A stretch of 64,000 nt of DNA from Magnolia sinica (GCF_029962835.1 NC_080590.1:59332001-59396000), one strand, 5' to 3'. Positions 47,175-59,860 are shown, counted from the stretch's first letter. Translations and numbers: made by a program. The notes: generated by a model from the letters alone, not told the origin.

Positions 47175-48204
47175 TATGGCCGTAAAGAGTGAATCTAAAT
47201 TATGGCACCAAAGGTTGGGACATGTTCACTACCGAAATTTAGCCAAGCTAAGTTCAAAAAATTTGGTTAGAGGACTTCCCAAGATTAGAAAAAAAGAAAA
47301 AGTTATATGTGGTGATTGTCTTAAAGGAAAATAGATAAAAGTTAGTAACAAAAAGATAACCACCATAGCAACAACAAAACCTTTGGATCTGTTACATATG
47401 GACCTAGTTGGTCTAACTAAAGTGGAAAGCCATGGCAAGAAAAGATACTTCCTGGTGGTAGTAGATGATTACACCAGATTTACTTGGGTTGCATTTCTTC
47501 GAGAGAATTTAGATGCCTGTGATGAATTTGTAATTTCGGCAAAACGACTTCAAAATGAAAAATGATATTGCATAAATCGCATTGGGAGTGATCATGGTGG
47601 CGAATTTGAAAATGAGCGATTTGAAAGGTACTGTGATGAGAAAGGAATCCGTTATGAATTCTCAGCCCCAAAAACCCCACAACAAAATGGAGTCGTTGAA
47701 AGGAAAAATCAAGTGCTGCAGGGAACGGGGTTAGTTATGTTAAATGGAAAAGATATGGCGAAGAGTTTCTGGGCTAAAGCTGTCAACTCTTCCTACTACA
47801 TCATAAATAGAGTTTATCTTAGAGCATGTCTGAACAAAACTCCCTACGAACTATGATATGGAAAATAACCTAGTGTGAAATACTTTCATGTTTTTAGAAG
47901 TAAATGTTATATCTTAAGAGACAGAGATCACCTAGGGAAATTTAAGTCTAAAAGTGCTGATGGTATCTTTCTGGGGTATGCCTCGAATAGTCGTGCTTAT
48001 AGAGTGTGCAATTTAAGGACCCTCATTTTTCAAGAATCAGTCAATGTGGTGATAGATGACCATCCTCATGAAGAAGATATCCCCTTGAATGAGTTAGAAG
48101 ATAATGTAGATTCATGTATTCTAGATAAATCAGATAACAAATCTCCATCATCTAATGAATTACAACCGTCATCCAACATACCCATCATTAAGGATCACCC
48201 TTGA
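47175..48204 (+). pseudogene. Copia integrase
   Basis: GAG-pre-integrase zinc block KLWHQRLGHVHYRNLAKLSS and CGDCLKGK at about 47200-47330. Core: LLHMDLVG (first Asp), FLVVVDDYTRFTWVAFL, RIGSDHGGEFEN (second Asp), TPQQNGVVERKN (Glu). C-terminal part with YFHVFRSKCYILRDRDHLGKF. In-frame stops occur near 47334, 47563 and 47855. All three catalytic residues are present. Confidence 0.88.
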
Positions 48205-48279
48205 GAGCAAATCATTGGAGATCCTAATGATGGTATAAGAACTCAACGGCAGATAGAAAATATCTATAGCCATTTCTAC

Positions 48280-49320
48280 TTTACCTCAAAGATTGAACCT
48301 AAGAATATTGTGGAAGCTCTTCAAGATGAACATTGGATAAATGTTATGCAAGAAGAACTTCAACAATTCCAGAGAAATGAGGTATAATAATTGGTTTCCA
48401 GGCCACTCAATACAAATGTCATTGGAACCAAATGGGTCTTTAAGAACAAATCCAATGAACCAGTAATGTGATTAGAAATAAAGCAAGGCTAGTAGCTCAA
48501 GGGTATTCATAGATAAAAGGCATTGATTTTGATGAAAAATTTGCTCCTGTAACTCGTCTTGAGTCTATCAGAATTCTCATGTCTGTTGCATGTGCGTTGA
48601 AATTTAAACTATTTCAAATGGATGTAAAAAGTGCATTTCTTAATAGGGATCTTGATGAAGAAGACCTAAGGGATTTTCAGATCCTAAGTATCCTCATCAT
48701 GTCTATCGCCTGAACAAAGCACTTTATGGTCTCAAACAAGCACCACGTGCTTGGTATGAACGATTAACGAAATTCCTTTTGGTTCATAAATTCTGTAAGG
48801 GAAGTGTAGATAAAACACTTTCACTCAAAAGACAAAGAATTCATTGCTCATTGCACAGATCTATGTGGATGATATAGTCTTTGGTTCAACATGTGAAGAT
48901 ACTACATACAAATTTGCCGATCTCATGAAATCAGAATTTGAAATGAGTATGGTCGGCGAATTGAACTTCTTTTTAGGCTTATAAGTGAAGCAATTAAATG
49001 ATGGGATCTTCATATGTTAGACTAAATATCTAAATGACTTGGTGAAAAGATTTGGGCTCGAATTTGGTCGTACTTATCATACTCCTATGAGCACCACACT
49101 TAAACTTTCCAAAGATGTTAATGGCAAAAGTGTGGATCATCATCTCTATCGGAGTATGATAGGTAGCCTACTGTATCTCACAGCTAGTTGTCTAGATATA
49201 TCTTTTAGTGTGGGAGTGTGTGCTCGGTATCAGGCAGATCTTAAGGAATCCCACCTAGCGGCTGTTAAGAGAATCATCAAATACATAGCAGGAACTACCT
49301 CTTTCGGCCTATAGTATCCA
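48280..49320 (+). pseudogene. Copia reverse transcriptase
   Basis: EALQDEHWINVMQEEL, then LNTNVIGTKWVFKNKSNE, a KLFQMDVKSAFLN block (about 48605), and the catalytic QIYVDDIVFGST at 48859-48894. Several frameshifts and stops between 48390 and 48860 and at 48982 and 49022. The later part (49039-49314) reads SMIGSLLYLTASCLDI and AVKRIIKYIAGT, the usual link to RNase H. The YVDD box is intact. Confidence 0.88.
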
Positions 49321-49802
49321 TTTGAAACATCCACCACCATTGCTGGATACTCTGACGCCAATTGGGCTGGAAACTTGGATGATCGCAAATCAACAAGTGG
49401 ATGATGTTTTTATATTGAAAATTGTCTGGTCTCTTGGTAGAGCAAAAAACAAAATTCAATATCCTTGTCCACTGCCGAGGCTGAATATATTGTTGCAGGT
49501 AGTTGCTGTGTACAACTCCTTTGATGAAACAAATGTTGTTGGATTATGGGATTAAGCAACCCACAATGAGTCTTTTCTGTGACAACACAAGTGCTATCAA
49601 CATCTCAAAAAATCCCGTTCAACACTCTCGGACCAAACATATTAACATCCGTCATCATTTTATCCGAGAACTTGTTGAAGATAAGATTATTGTGTTGGAT
49701 TATGTGTCCACAAAAAAGCAACTTGCCGATATCCTAACAAAACCTCTTGATGCAAACAGGTTTAGTGATCTTCAAAAATTAATTGGAATATGTGCTCTTT
49801 GA
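49320..49802 (+). pseudogene. Copia RNase H
   Basis: Fragments in changing frames give SDANWAGNLDDRKSTSG (about 49350-49400) and an AEAEYI block (49480), then PTMSLFCDNTSAINISKN, HSRTKHINIRHHFIRE and LADILTKPLD, ending at TGA 49800-49802. At least three frameshifts. Confidence 0.88.
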
Positions 49803-50270
49803 TGATGTCTCGATAAAAATGGTCTAAATAGGTAAATCTTCAAATTGAGATATTCATGGTTAATTATCAGCAACAAGTCTAAACTTCATGAATTAACCAT
49901 GTTAGCTATGGGAACAAAAATGCTACATCTTCACATACTCGATAATATCTAGTTGTTTTCGATATCATCGATATTCAAATGTCGATGAAATCGACGTCTC
50001 TTGGGAATGTAATGATATAACCGTCGGTCCTTCCCAACAGTTAGACTGCCTCAATATCTGATGAATATTTGCGTCTTCCCAACGGTCGTTGGCACAGTCT
50101 TCGATACCTTTATGAGCCTGATTCCGATGACATCGATGAGGTATCAATATCATCGAAGACTCTGCTATAAAAGAAGAAGCGGGCATCCGATTGTATCAAC
50201 TTATTCCTTCTCCTCTGGTTGTTTCTCCCTATCTCTACCTATCTTTTTGAGCTCCTGTCCAAGACAAACC

Positions 50271-51266
50271 ATGGTGAAAAGCAAAGGTAAGAATCTTACT
50301 CAATCATCCAATTAAAAAACAAGCAACTAGAATCCAGTCAGTCTCATCTCAATCCGGTGGAAGGGGGTCCAGTTAAAGAAGCTAAACGCCTTATCCTTAA
50401 CAGTGTCATTGAACCATTTGGGGTGGATCTTCTCTTGGAAGTGATAGGTGGCAAAACATACTTAATCTTGATGGACCCTATCAACTTGGATTGATTCATA
50501 CATTCTTCAATAACTGCCATATTATTCGTGATAATCCTCCGTGTATTCGAATAGAGCTTGTGCATCACACAAAACTCATTAGCCCCATCATTCTTGCACG
50601 TCTTCTAAACCTCGAAGTCACCCGAATCCCTGTAAGAAATCGGAATCTAAATGGGTTAGGTGTTTGGGGTGAGATAACTCGCGCATTATGTCATGGCACC
50701 ACTGTCCCCCAAAATGATGAAAATTCTCTTCACATCAATCATCTTGGACCCTCTTTTAAAATTCTTCATAGCATTCTAGGGTCTAATGTATATCCATGTG
50801 ATGTAAAGGGTAATCACCTTCCTCCCTTTGTGCTAAATGTTCTTTATGATGTGTATCAAGAAATCCAAGTGTGCCTTCTAACTCTTCTTCTCAGGCAGCT
50901 CATTCGTATAATCCGAGGCGATCATTGGGATACACTACCCTTTCCTGCACTCATATGTAAATCACTCATTATGTGCGCCTCCGTGCCACATCTGACGCCA
51001 TTCATCCAGAGGCATGGTTTGATGGTGACGCAGTCCAAGAGGCACAACAGTTGTGTCTCGCTTCTTCTCTCCCAGAGAATAGTCCTCCCATACAGCCGGC
51101 TAACCACAATGATCAACCCTCATATCCTCCTACACCTTGGGGATCCAATCGGACGCCGCTGCTCAGTCCAAAGTCTATCAGCAATCGTCAGGCTCATCAC
51201 CTAGAACGTCACCTTCTTAATGGGATGACTGGTATGGAGGAACGTTTGTACAACTATGAAAGGTGA
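50271..51266 (+). pseudogene. Third open region of the copia element (Sirevirus ORF3 / 'putative plant transposon protein' type)
   Basis: Lies where Sireviruses such as SIRE1 may carry an extra, so-called env-like gene. From ATG 50271 (MVKSKGKN), broken by stops and frame changes until about 50455, then a 200-codon stretch with LDGPYQLGLIHTFFNNCHII, LNGLGVWGEITRALCHGTTV and NHLPPFVLNVLYDVYQEIQV, resembling the 'putative plant transposon protein' domain. After a frame change near 50970 it ends in a Pro/Ser/Gln-rich tail at TGA 51264-51266. I see no signal peptide or clear membrane segment, so an envelope role is not supported. Assignment is by position and general resemblance. Confidence 0.55.
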
Positions 51267-51772
51267 CTCACGGCATTAGTATCTTTTTGAATGCCCTACG
51301 ATCGTATGAGTGTATGTGATAGATTACTAATTTGCAAAGTCTGACAAGTTTTTTTTGGTTTTGGTTGGGATATCCTCTACGTGAGGAACATACTTTCTTT
51401 TATGCCCATGGATGGGCTAGATACTTATGTTGTTATTTTAGGATGGATGTTATAAAACTGCCAACCTTGGGCAGTACATATTTTGGATATTTTGTTTCAT
51501 GGCTGATTCTAATTCATATTCACTGCCCTGTTTATCTGGTATAATTACTGGTCTGGCTTGAATGATGATATTAACTGAGAATGCCTCCTCCTGCATATTT
51601 CTTGATTGGTTTATGATGTTTGATCCTTCTATTCATACTCTCCCTTGACCTAATATGCATACCTGTCTTTATTTGTCTTACCTCTTATGCATTTTATTTG
51701 GGTCTTGGTTCTCCCATATGCTTCAACTTCAGTCAATATCCATTGTTATATTATCCTTTGCCAATGACTGAC

Positions 51773-51854
51773 AAAAGGGGGAGAACAAATCCACACCCCG
51801 AAGGAAAAATTATGTGTATCTGTTTCTGAATGGTGGTACAGGTGTTAGGGGGAG
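51773..51854 (+). promoter_or_regulatory. Repeated polypurine tracts of the copia element
   Basis: AAAAGGGGGAGA at 51773-51784 and TAGGGGGAG at 51846-51854, about 0.2 and 0.14 kb before the 3' LTR. Repeated GGGGGAG tracts upstream of the 3' LTR are described for Sireviruses. Confidence 0.6.
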
Positions 51855-51988
51855 CAGCTACTGAACGACATTGTCATTTGTGCGTATGAACTAGATAGCT
51901 TTATACAATATCGAAAATATTGGCAAGTCCACGAGTCATATGATAACAAAGTAAGTAGAAATACTGACAAGTCCATGAGTCATATAAT

Positions 51989-54365
51989 TGAAAGTGCCCG
52001 GTTTGTCAATTAGCATGATCGTTGATCCAGTTAGACAAAGGAGTCCCATCGGAAGAATGATCAAGCGTCTGCCTCAACTGGATGTGTGCCTGAACTCACC
52101 ATAGGTAAATCTTAGCCTCACATCCCATGTCCCAAAACACCAGGTAAATAAAACCCTTAAAAATGAACAGAACACCCTAGGGTTTTTGGCTAGAAAACTT
52201 TTTCAAACTTCAGGAAAATCTTAAGTTTTCTACCTTTGTCGATTTATCGATAAGTGGTTCGATGAAATCAGACCCTCTTGTCAATGTCCTCGAAGCTCAC
52301 TCAATCTTATTAAAAAGAGGAACTAAAATGTCCAGCAACCACAAAGATATCTAGACTAAATTATCGATGGATCGATGGACTCATCGATATTATCGAAGTT
52401 TGAATCTCGAGTCCATCGAGTCGACTCGATAAAATCGACATCTGGTTTGTTGTGTCCAAAGTACTGCTAAGGTAAATCATGTAATCCTTGATATATCGAA
52501 GGGCTTCTCGATATCCTCAAAATTCAAATATCGATGATATCGGAAGCCATTCGATGATATCGGATTGAGACATAAATTTATCTAGCAAGTTTTCAGGTTG
52601 CTTTTCTTGGATCGAGGGTCACTCGATAAAATCGATATTCAAATATCGATCATATCGAGGCATGGTCGATGTCATCGAAAGTGGACATAAACTGTCCAGC
52701 AAGCTTATAGGAAAATTCCTTGGAATTATCGATGAATCGACACTGCCCTCGATATCATCGATATTCAAATTCCGATGATATCGAGTGATGCTCGATCATA
52801 TTATATACCTAAAATATTTCAAAGGCAAGTGCTCTCACATTTTCAAATGTCGAGGGATCGAACCTCGTGTCGATGAAATCGGAGTTCATAATCCGATGAC
52901 ATCGATGCACGTTCGATTTCCTCGACCAATTGGCAAAATATTTCAAAAGCGTTTGATAGTTGAGTTCGTGTCATCAAGCGGTCAGTCGATGCTATCGAGA
53001 GTATACGCTAGATGATATTGACCCTGCTCGATGATATCGAACTCTATCAAAAATGTGACCGTTTTATATCCGTTGGAACCTTTTGCCTATTTAATGAGAG
53101 CTTGCCCTTAGTTGTTGGCAGAGAAAATAGAGAGTGCTTTTGTGTGTTTAACCCTAGATCATATACCCTAAGCCTTTTCTCTCATGGAAGTTCATCCTCC
53201 AATCCACCCTCATCATTGACATTCAATAGAGTGGATTGGGGAATGAACTTCCACATTTAAGGATCCTACAGCTACCAACTTAATGGAAAATTATTAAGCT
53301 GGGATGCCTTGAATGCATAGATGATTGGAATCGCTCTGTCTCCTCTATAGGAAAACATTCAATAGAGTAGAATTCCATCATAACCTTGACCCAACCCATC
53401 GATGTATATTGGCACATCATCTGAGTTATAATTCATGGGAGCTAAAGATTTTTTGTCGTCAAAGGAGGAGATCTTCATCAATGTGCTGAATGAGCCTCAT
53501 CTACTTATTTGTAAGTCATTAAAGTTCAGAGGACCCTTGTGATCATTCCTTGTGTAGGATTGGGTCCAAGGTGTTTCTCACCCCTTGCAAGTCCTCATAT
53601 GAGGCCTCCGACGGGAGTGTACATGGGGGTGATTTGTATTGACCCTTGCTTTGTGGAGAGCATAAACTCTTAGGTCCTTTTGTAGGTCCTTAACCTGTGT
53701 GGTTTAAAAGTCAGGTGTTGTGTGTTAACACTTGCTCATGGGAACATAAACTGGTGAGGTTCCTTGTGTGGATCCTTGGCCTATGTGGCCTAAAATTCAG
53801 GTACTGTGTTTACCCTTGCTCCTGTGTGGGGCATAAACTGTGTCATGTAGACACGTTAGAGTCAGCCTAGTGTAAGTTGTACTGGTTTGAGGTGAACCTG
53901 ATTTAAAACCTTCGGTTTGAGGTGAACCTATTGTGAAACCTCCTTTAATGAGATCTGGTACACTCAAAGGTTGAGTGCGTCTGCTGGAAGTGGAGTAGAC
54001 AAGTAGTTGAACCACTATAAAAATATTGTGTTTGAGATTGCTATCGTCTTCTATTGCTTGTATGATTTCCTTAGATGTTTTCATATTTGATTATCTGAGA
54101 TCACACCTCACACATAGTCATATCCATCATAAACTATGATTTACATTTTGTTTATCTTTCAAATAGTTTTTATAACTGGATCCTTTATTTGGCTAGGAAG
54201 CCATTAGAGTTTCTTTGAAGAAATCCTGATGCATGCATAATTTCTCAGGATAAGATTGATAGGATTTTAAATTATTATAAAATATTTAAAAAGTCCTATT
54301 CACCCCCCGCTAGGACATATTGACATATTCTCACTTCAATTAAAGCGGTCATTACCGCAATTTCA
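51989..54365 (+). repeat. Copia 3' LTR
   Basis: 2,377 bp, collinear with 44278-46656, including the TCGATGATATCGA region (52230-53045). Confidence 0.92.
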
Positions 54366-54370
54366 TAGTC

Positions 54371-54418
54371 ATCATGTCCTTGATCATGATATGGATCATT
54401 ACTTAAAGGGCCAAGTGT
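54371..54418 (-). pseudogene. MURA fragment between copia and hAT 2
   Basis: A 48-bp remnant trapped between two insertions. On the minus strand it encodes TLGPLSNDPYHDQGHDD, one unit of the Asp/Ser-rich repeat. Its frame joins the parts at 63037 and 44272 once both insertions and one copy of each target duplication are taken out. Confidence 0.8.
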
Positions 54419-54625
54419 ATTACAATTAGAGATGGGCATTTCAGACCCGAACCGGTGGATGCGACCCGATTCAAAGAGAACCAACGATCACGATCGGTCA
54501 AGATCGGGTAGCCCCATCCAGATCTGAAATAATTTCGGGTCGAATCCGGATATGTTATGTTCCGAACTGATCCGATCCGGAATCTCCTCCTCAATTTTAG
54601 TGCACTTGTAAATGTCATCTAGTAG

Positions 54626-54629
<4 letters not shown>

Positions 54630-54706
<77 letters not shown>
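54630..54706. repeat. (AT)n microsatellite in hAT 2
   Basis: About 38 AT units without interruption, 0.2 kb inside the left terminus. Confidence 0.97.
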
Positions 54707-54710
<4 letters not shown>

Positions 54711-55439
54711 AAATCCCTTCTCTACCCTACCCGCACCCACGCGAAGATCTCGAAACCCTAATACCCGGCCTGTTTTTACCCTACCCTGTCCTTACCTGCA
54801 CCCAAAGAACCTTCGTCGTGCCGGATCCGGAATCCCCAAATCGTCCCGATCCTGATCTCTACCCAAAGATCTCGATCCTGAGCCCGATCTCTACCCAAAG
54901 TTCAGAGTCTTCACTCCACAGCACGACACACCACTCCAGATCCCGATCAAGTAGGACCCACTCGGCCACTCCATTTAAATTTATTTATTTTTTTGTTAAG
55001 AGCTCAAATCCCAATGGATGTACAGAATAGACTGTTGGGTGTGCCAGTCATGGCTTGCTATGCCAGTATGCAGTCGTGGATCGTCGGCCAGGCCAGTCAT
55101 GGCCCACTGCCCTTTGCTCATTGGCCAGGTCGTGGAAGCAGTAGTGATAATAAGGTCACCATGATGTTTAATTGCCATTCAACCTACTGATAAGGTCACG
55201 TATACCTTGATGAAGGCAGAAAATAAACATGAGCTTGATCAGAAACTTAAGGCCCTGAGAAACTTAATCCACTACTTCCTGTTAAGTGGTTCACTTGAGC
55301 TTTGGATCTGCGTGGTTTTTGGAATCACATCCTAAATTAGTGATAGGAAAAAATGGATGGACAGTAACACGTACATTATAGTGGGCCCCATAAAGCTATT
55401 GCCAGGAGACCAGGACCTAGTCCTGCCGAGCAGATGGCG

Positions 55440-56500
55440 CTCTCAATTGGTGGGATTTAGATAACGCCCATATTGCCTAAATCATGTGTGTGGCCCACCT
55501 GATTGGTGGATTGACCTGATTTTTGGGGCCCACTGTAATCTTCATGTTGGAGCCAACTTGTTGGAGCAGTTCAATGTCATACAAACATGATGGATAAGAT
55601 GATAATTAGGCCTCTCGCATACTTCCCCTAGTTGTGTAAATGAATCAATGGCCTTACATTTTTCATTAGGCCTCTCATATAACCCTAAAAAATGGGACAT
55701 CATCCCCATGAAGTAGGGAGATTAGCATCCCCCTTATATGGAATCTCAAACATTAGTTGGGTGATAATGCTATCATCCAAAGCACCAAAATTTAAATGTG
55801 TTAAGTGTGCACAACATACAACCTATCCGAAAGCCTACATATGAAGAGCCTAGTGCAAAAATTAGGGCATTCCACTCATCAAGTGGGCCACACCATAAAA
55901 AACCTGTCTGAAAGTTGTTAAGTGTGGATTGACCTATTTTTTGTGCCAGGTAATATTCTTGTTGGGTCCAACTTGTTAAGTGTACTAGTGTGCATCATCC
56001 AAAGCACCAAAATTTAAATGTATCAAGTGTGCACAACATATAATGAAAATGCAAAAATCAGCACATTCCATTCACCAAGTGAGCCACTCCATAGAAAACA
56101 ATGAAAATGCCCATTTTGCCTGAATTATGTGTTCAACCTGATTGGTGCATATACCTGATTTTTGTGCTTAGTAATCTTCATGTTGGGACCCACGTGGTAA
56201 GTGTGCTAGTGTTATCATCCAAAGCACCAAAATGTTGAACGTGTTAAGTTTGCACAACATAAACCTGTCTGAAAGTTTATCTGCACCATGAAGAACTTAG
56301 TGTAAAATTTAGGGAATTCCACTCATCAAGTGGGCCACACCATAGAAAGCAATGGACAACGCTGGTATCACCTGATGTATGCATGTGGCCAACCTGGTTG
56401 GTGGATTGACCTGATTTTCATGCTAAGTAATGTTCATGTTGGGGCCAACTTGTGGGAGTGGTTGCATGTCATACAATCATGATCTATAGGAAGATTACAC
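55440..56500. repeat. ~221-bp tandem repeats in hAT 2
   Basis: The word ATCATCCAAAGCACCAAAA recurs at 55772, 55994 and 56214 (222 and 220 bp apart). Partial units lie on both sides, with shared words TGGATTGACCTGATTTT, TCATGTTGGGGCCAACTTG and CACTCATCAAGTGGGCCACACC. Confidence 0.8.
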
Positions 56501-56509
56501 TATCATCCA

Positions 56510-57534
56510 TAGTTGTGTGTGAGACCTATCTATGAGTGTGTGCGCATGTCTATTTAGTCTTAGTAGTGTTGGCCACATTGTTGAACCATGTTATTATTGA
56601 TGTGTTCATCCATCCAGACCGTACACTATATGGTTGGCCTCTTGGATAAGGGTTAGTCCCAAACTTGTGAGATGCCTTAAAAAAGAGATGTTATTGGATT
56701 GTGAGGTTTGCTCAAATGCAGCGACATACTGGGACAATACCTGTTTGATTTTATTTTCTATTTTTTATTTTTCTGAAAACACTCTGTGTTTGTAGTCCTC
56801 TCTCTAGAGAGCTTGGTAATTGTGATTGTTTCTATTCATTATTTGTGCTTTGAATTAGCTTGAATCTGTCCATTTATCTTATGTTTATTGTCTTATTATG
56901 CATTGTAATTTGTATACTTAGGTTAATATGTGCAGTGCTTAGTTAATTATTGTGCATTGTAATGTGTATACTTAGCTTAATATGTGCATTGCTTAGTTAA
57001 TTATTGTACATTGTATACTTAGCTTAGTTATGATTTTGATTTATGAGTTAGATAATTAGTTACCCGTTTGAGGATTTCTATGTGGCCATACATAGATATA
57101 GTATATTTTTGGTAGCATAGAAATCGCTCAAATTGTCCCTTTTTGGACAGTTCAAGGTTATATGGATAATATGCTTTCATATAACCTATTTAAATGTTCA
57201 TGCCTGATCCACAGTCCATCTCCTCGTTTCTCTCTAGATATGCTTCTTTCATTTCATATCCAATGCCAAATATCATTACATTACTTTAGATATTTGGCAT
57301 CGGAATGTAACATACATTGTTTTCGATATTTGGCATCGGAATGTAATGTAAGATTAACTTATCTGGAGAGGTATGGGGAGATGCTGCCAGATTTTTGGTG
57401 TGGACATTTAAATGGGAATATGAAAGTATTACAATCTATCCAACCTTGGATGGATAACTAATTTAAGATTTAGTATAACTCTGTTAACATTAGATTGTTA
57501 ATGCTAATATGATTTAGTATATTTTAATTATCAG
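56510..57534 (+). other. 5' region of the hAT 2 transposase gene
   Basis: AT-rich leader, probably promoter and 5' exon or intron. Two short direct repeats: TATGTGCAGTGCTTAGTTAATT-like words (56930-57005) and ATATTTGGCATCGGAATGTA at 57289 and 57325. No reliable promoter element can be named. Confidence 0.45.
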
Positions 57535-59620
57535 ATGAAAAGTGAGGGTCTTTCCAATAACCTATCCCCGGCCCTTGGTGGTTGGTCAATTACATCACCG
57601 ATGATCCTTGAAGATGAAGGATTAGGTCTTGAACATAAAGAGGTGCCCATCGATGGAACCACACAGTCACATATTGGGAGAAATACGAAAAAGAGGTCAG
57701 CAGTGTGGGAAGATTTTAAAGAAGTAAGCCTGAAGAACGGCCAAGTAAAGATACAATGCAAGCACTGCAAGAGTCAGTACACTAAGCAAGCAGATAGTTC
57801 GACCACAACGTTGAAGAAACATCTAGGAAAGTGTTTTTAAAAAGTGAGAAGTGCGGCAAGGCAACAAACACTTTCATTTTTGTAATCTGCAGGGGGTCCG
57901 TCAGTGTCCATCTACAAGTATAACAAAGAGTCGGTGAATGAGTAGAGGGCCAAGTTAATTATTTCAGATAAAAGACCATTTCAGATGGTAGAGAGTCCTG
58001 CTTTTATTGGACTAGCCAAATGCCTTAACCCCAGATACGAGAAGGTCTCTCGTACAACAATCAGGAGGGTGTGTATAAAGATGTATGAATGCGAGAAGGT
58101 CAAGTTGAAAAGAGAGTTGGCCATGATTTCTCGAATTAGCCTGACATCAGATTTGTGGACGGCATCCAATCAACGAAAGGGGTATATGTCCCTAACTGCT
58201 TACTACATTGATGCCGAATGGAGACTTTGCAAGAGAATAATAAACTTCCATTATCTTGCACCTCCTCATAGTGGTTTGATGATTTCAGACTACATACACA
58301 TATGTCTAATGGAGTGGGGAATTGAGAAGAAGATTTCGACAATTACACTAGAAAATGCCTCTGCAAATGATAGCGTGATAATAAATTTGCACAACCAGTT
58401 TAAGGTCACCAGTGACCTGTATTTTGGTGGAAAGATATTTCATGCTAGGTGTTGTGCCCACATCTTAAACTTGATTATACAAGAAGGCCTTAAAACAATC
58501 GATCCCACGATCGAAAACATAAGAGAGACCACGATCGAAAATATAAGAGAGAGTGTGAAGTACATATGAGGGTCACCTTCACGATTACATGCATGGAATG
58601 AGATCGTAAAGTGGTTGAATTTGTCAACTCAGAGAACGATGAAGTTGGACGTCATGACACGTTGGAATTCAACTTTTGAAATGTTAGATTTAACGATAGT
58701 TTTGAGACCTGCATTCTCTCACTATGCAGAGCGTGATAGTGCGTATGTTTGGCTGCCTCCTAAAGATGATTGGTCAAGAGATGAATCAGTTCGTAACTTC
58801 CTTTTTATTTTTTACAACAGCACGAAGAAATTTTCAGGCTGCAAGTATCCAACAGTAAATATATTTCTGCCTGAACTTTGGAAGGTAAAAGATGCCTTGC
58901 GCAAAAGCAGTAGTGGACAAGACTTTTTTACACTTCATGACCATAGGTATGCAGGTAAAGTTTGACAAGTTTGGTCTGAGTGTAGTCCGATAATTAGTGT
59001 TGCAGTCGTTCTTGATCCCCGATACAAGATTATAGTTGGCTTCATATTTAATAAGTTGTATGGTGTGATGGGTGTTGCTGAGGCCGAAACGATTTCTAGT
59101 GCAGCCAGTAAATTGTACAATTTGTATGCGTGTGCTGCAAAAGAACAATCTCCTCATGTGGGTTCTAGTTCTATTGTTGATAAATCGCAAGAAGACACGG
59201 TAGATGATTTCATGTCTTACTACGCATAGCTGAAAAGGACTCAAGTACAGATGCATAGATCAAAACTTGAAGTCTATCTCAAGGAGGATCTTCTAGTTCT
59301 AAACAAAGGCGATGATTTTGATATTTTGGAGTGATGGAGGACGAGATCTGGTAAGTTACAGTACCTTGTGCTCTCGTTAATGGCACACGACATATTATCA
59401 ATTTCAATTTCAATTGTGGCTTCAGAATCCACTTTTAGTACGAGGAGTAGGGTTGTAAGCAAGTATAGAAGCTCACTTACACCTGAATCGGTTGAAGTGT
59501 TCATTTGTACTTAGGATTGGCTACGTCCGATGTGGGGGAAAGAGACCTCTATTGATGAGGAGTTCGATGAAGAGGAGAGTGACAAGATTGATGAGACAGT
59601 ACCTGCAGCTGTAATATGAT
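57535..59620 (+). pseudogene. hAT transposase of element 2
   Basis: ATG 57535. BED finger: SAVWEDFKEV, IQCKHCKSQY, LKKHLGKC (57690-57835). A stop at 57838 and a frame change lead to the main frame (57985-58569): FIGLAKCLNPRYEKVSR, LTSDLWTASNQRKGYMSLT (first Asp), EKKISTITLENASANDS, where the usual LDN is LEN (second catalytic Asp replaced by Glu), and FHARCCAHILNLIIQEGL. Then LDVMTRWNSTFEMLDL, a DUF4413-like middle, and the hATC domain SISIVASESTFSTRSRV and YRSSLTPESVEVFICT near 59400-59510, ending about 59620. Stops at 58567, 58963, 59227 and 59512. Inactive, and probably catalytically altered before that. Confidence 0.88.
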
Positions 59621-59860
59621 TTTGATGCCTTCTAATTTTGTTATATCATGTTATTTGTAATTTTATTAAAATAGTTACATTGAAGTTTTATGGTTATGTC
59701 TTATGGGTGGATGAATATTTCACCTTTTTCATTAGTACTATTCAATTGGATAATGTTGTTTAAATCTCTTATTATATTGTTGAGTAATTGCGTTCATTCA
59801 AAACTTTAATTTTAATTTTTTTGTCCTAAGCTAACCAGATATACACTAGATTTGTCATCG

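Larger units (their letters stand above)
44278..54365 (+). mobile_element. Ty1/copia retrotransposon, Sirevirus-like, gag-deleted
   Basis: 10,088 bp, TSD tagtc at 44273-44277 and 54366-54370. LTRs 44278-46656 and 51989-54365. Order protease, integrase, RT, RNase H marks Ty1/copia. A further open region between RNase H and the 3' LTR, and more than one GGGGGAG purine tract before the 3' LTR, are Sirevirus features. Between the primer site and the protease only about 0.1 kb remains, so gag is deleted. LTRs differ by roughly 12% in two stretches of about 200 bp that I compared, more than those of the gypsy element. Inserted in the repeat region of the MURA gene. Confidence 0.9.

Noticed and set aside
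50271..51266. Calling the third copia region an envelope gene
   Set aside because: No signal peptide, transmembrane segment or fusion-like features are visible; only the position is env-like.
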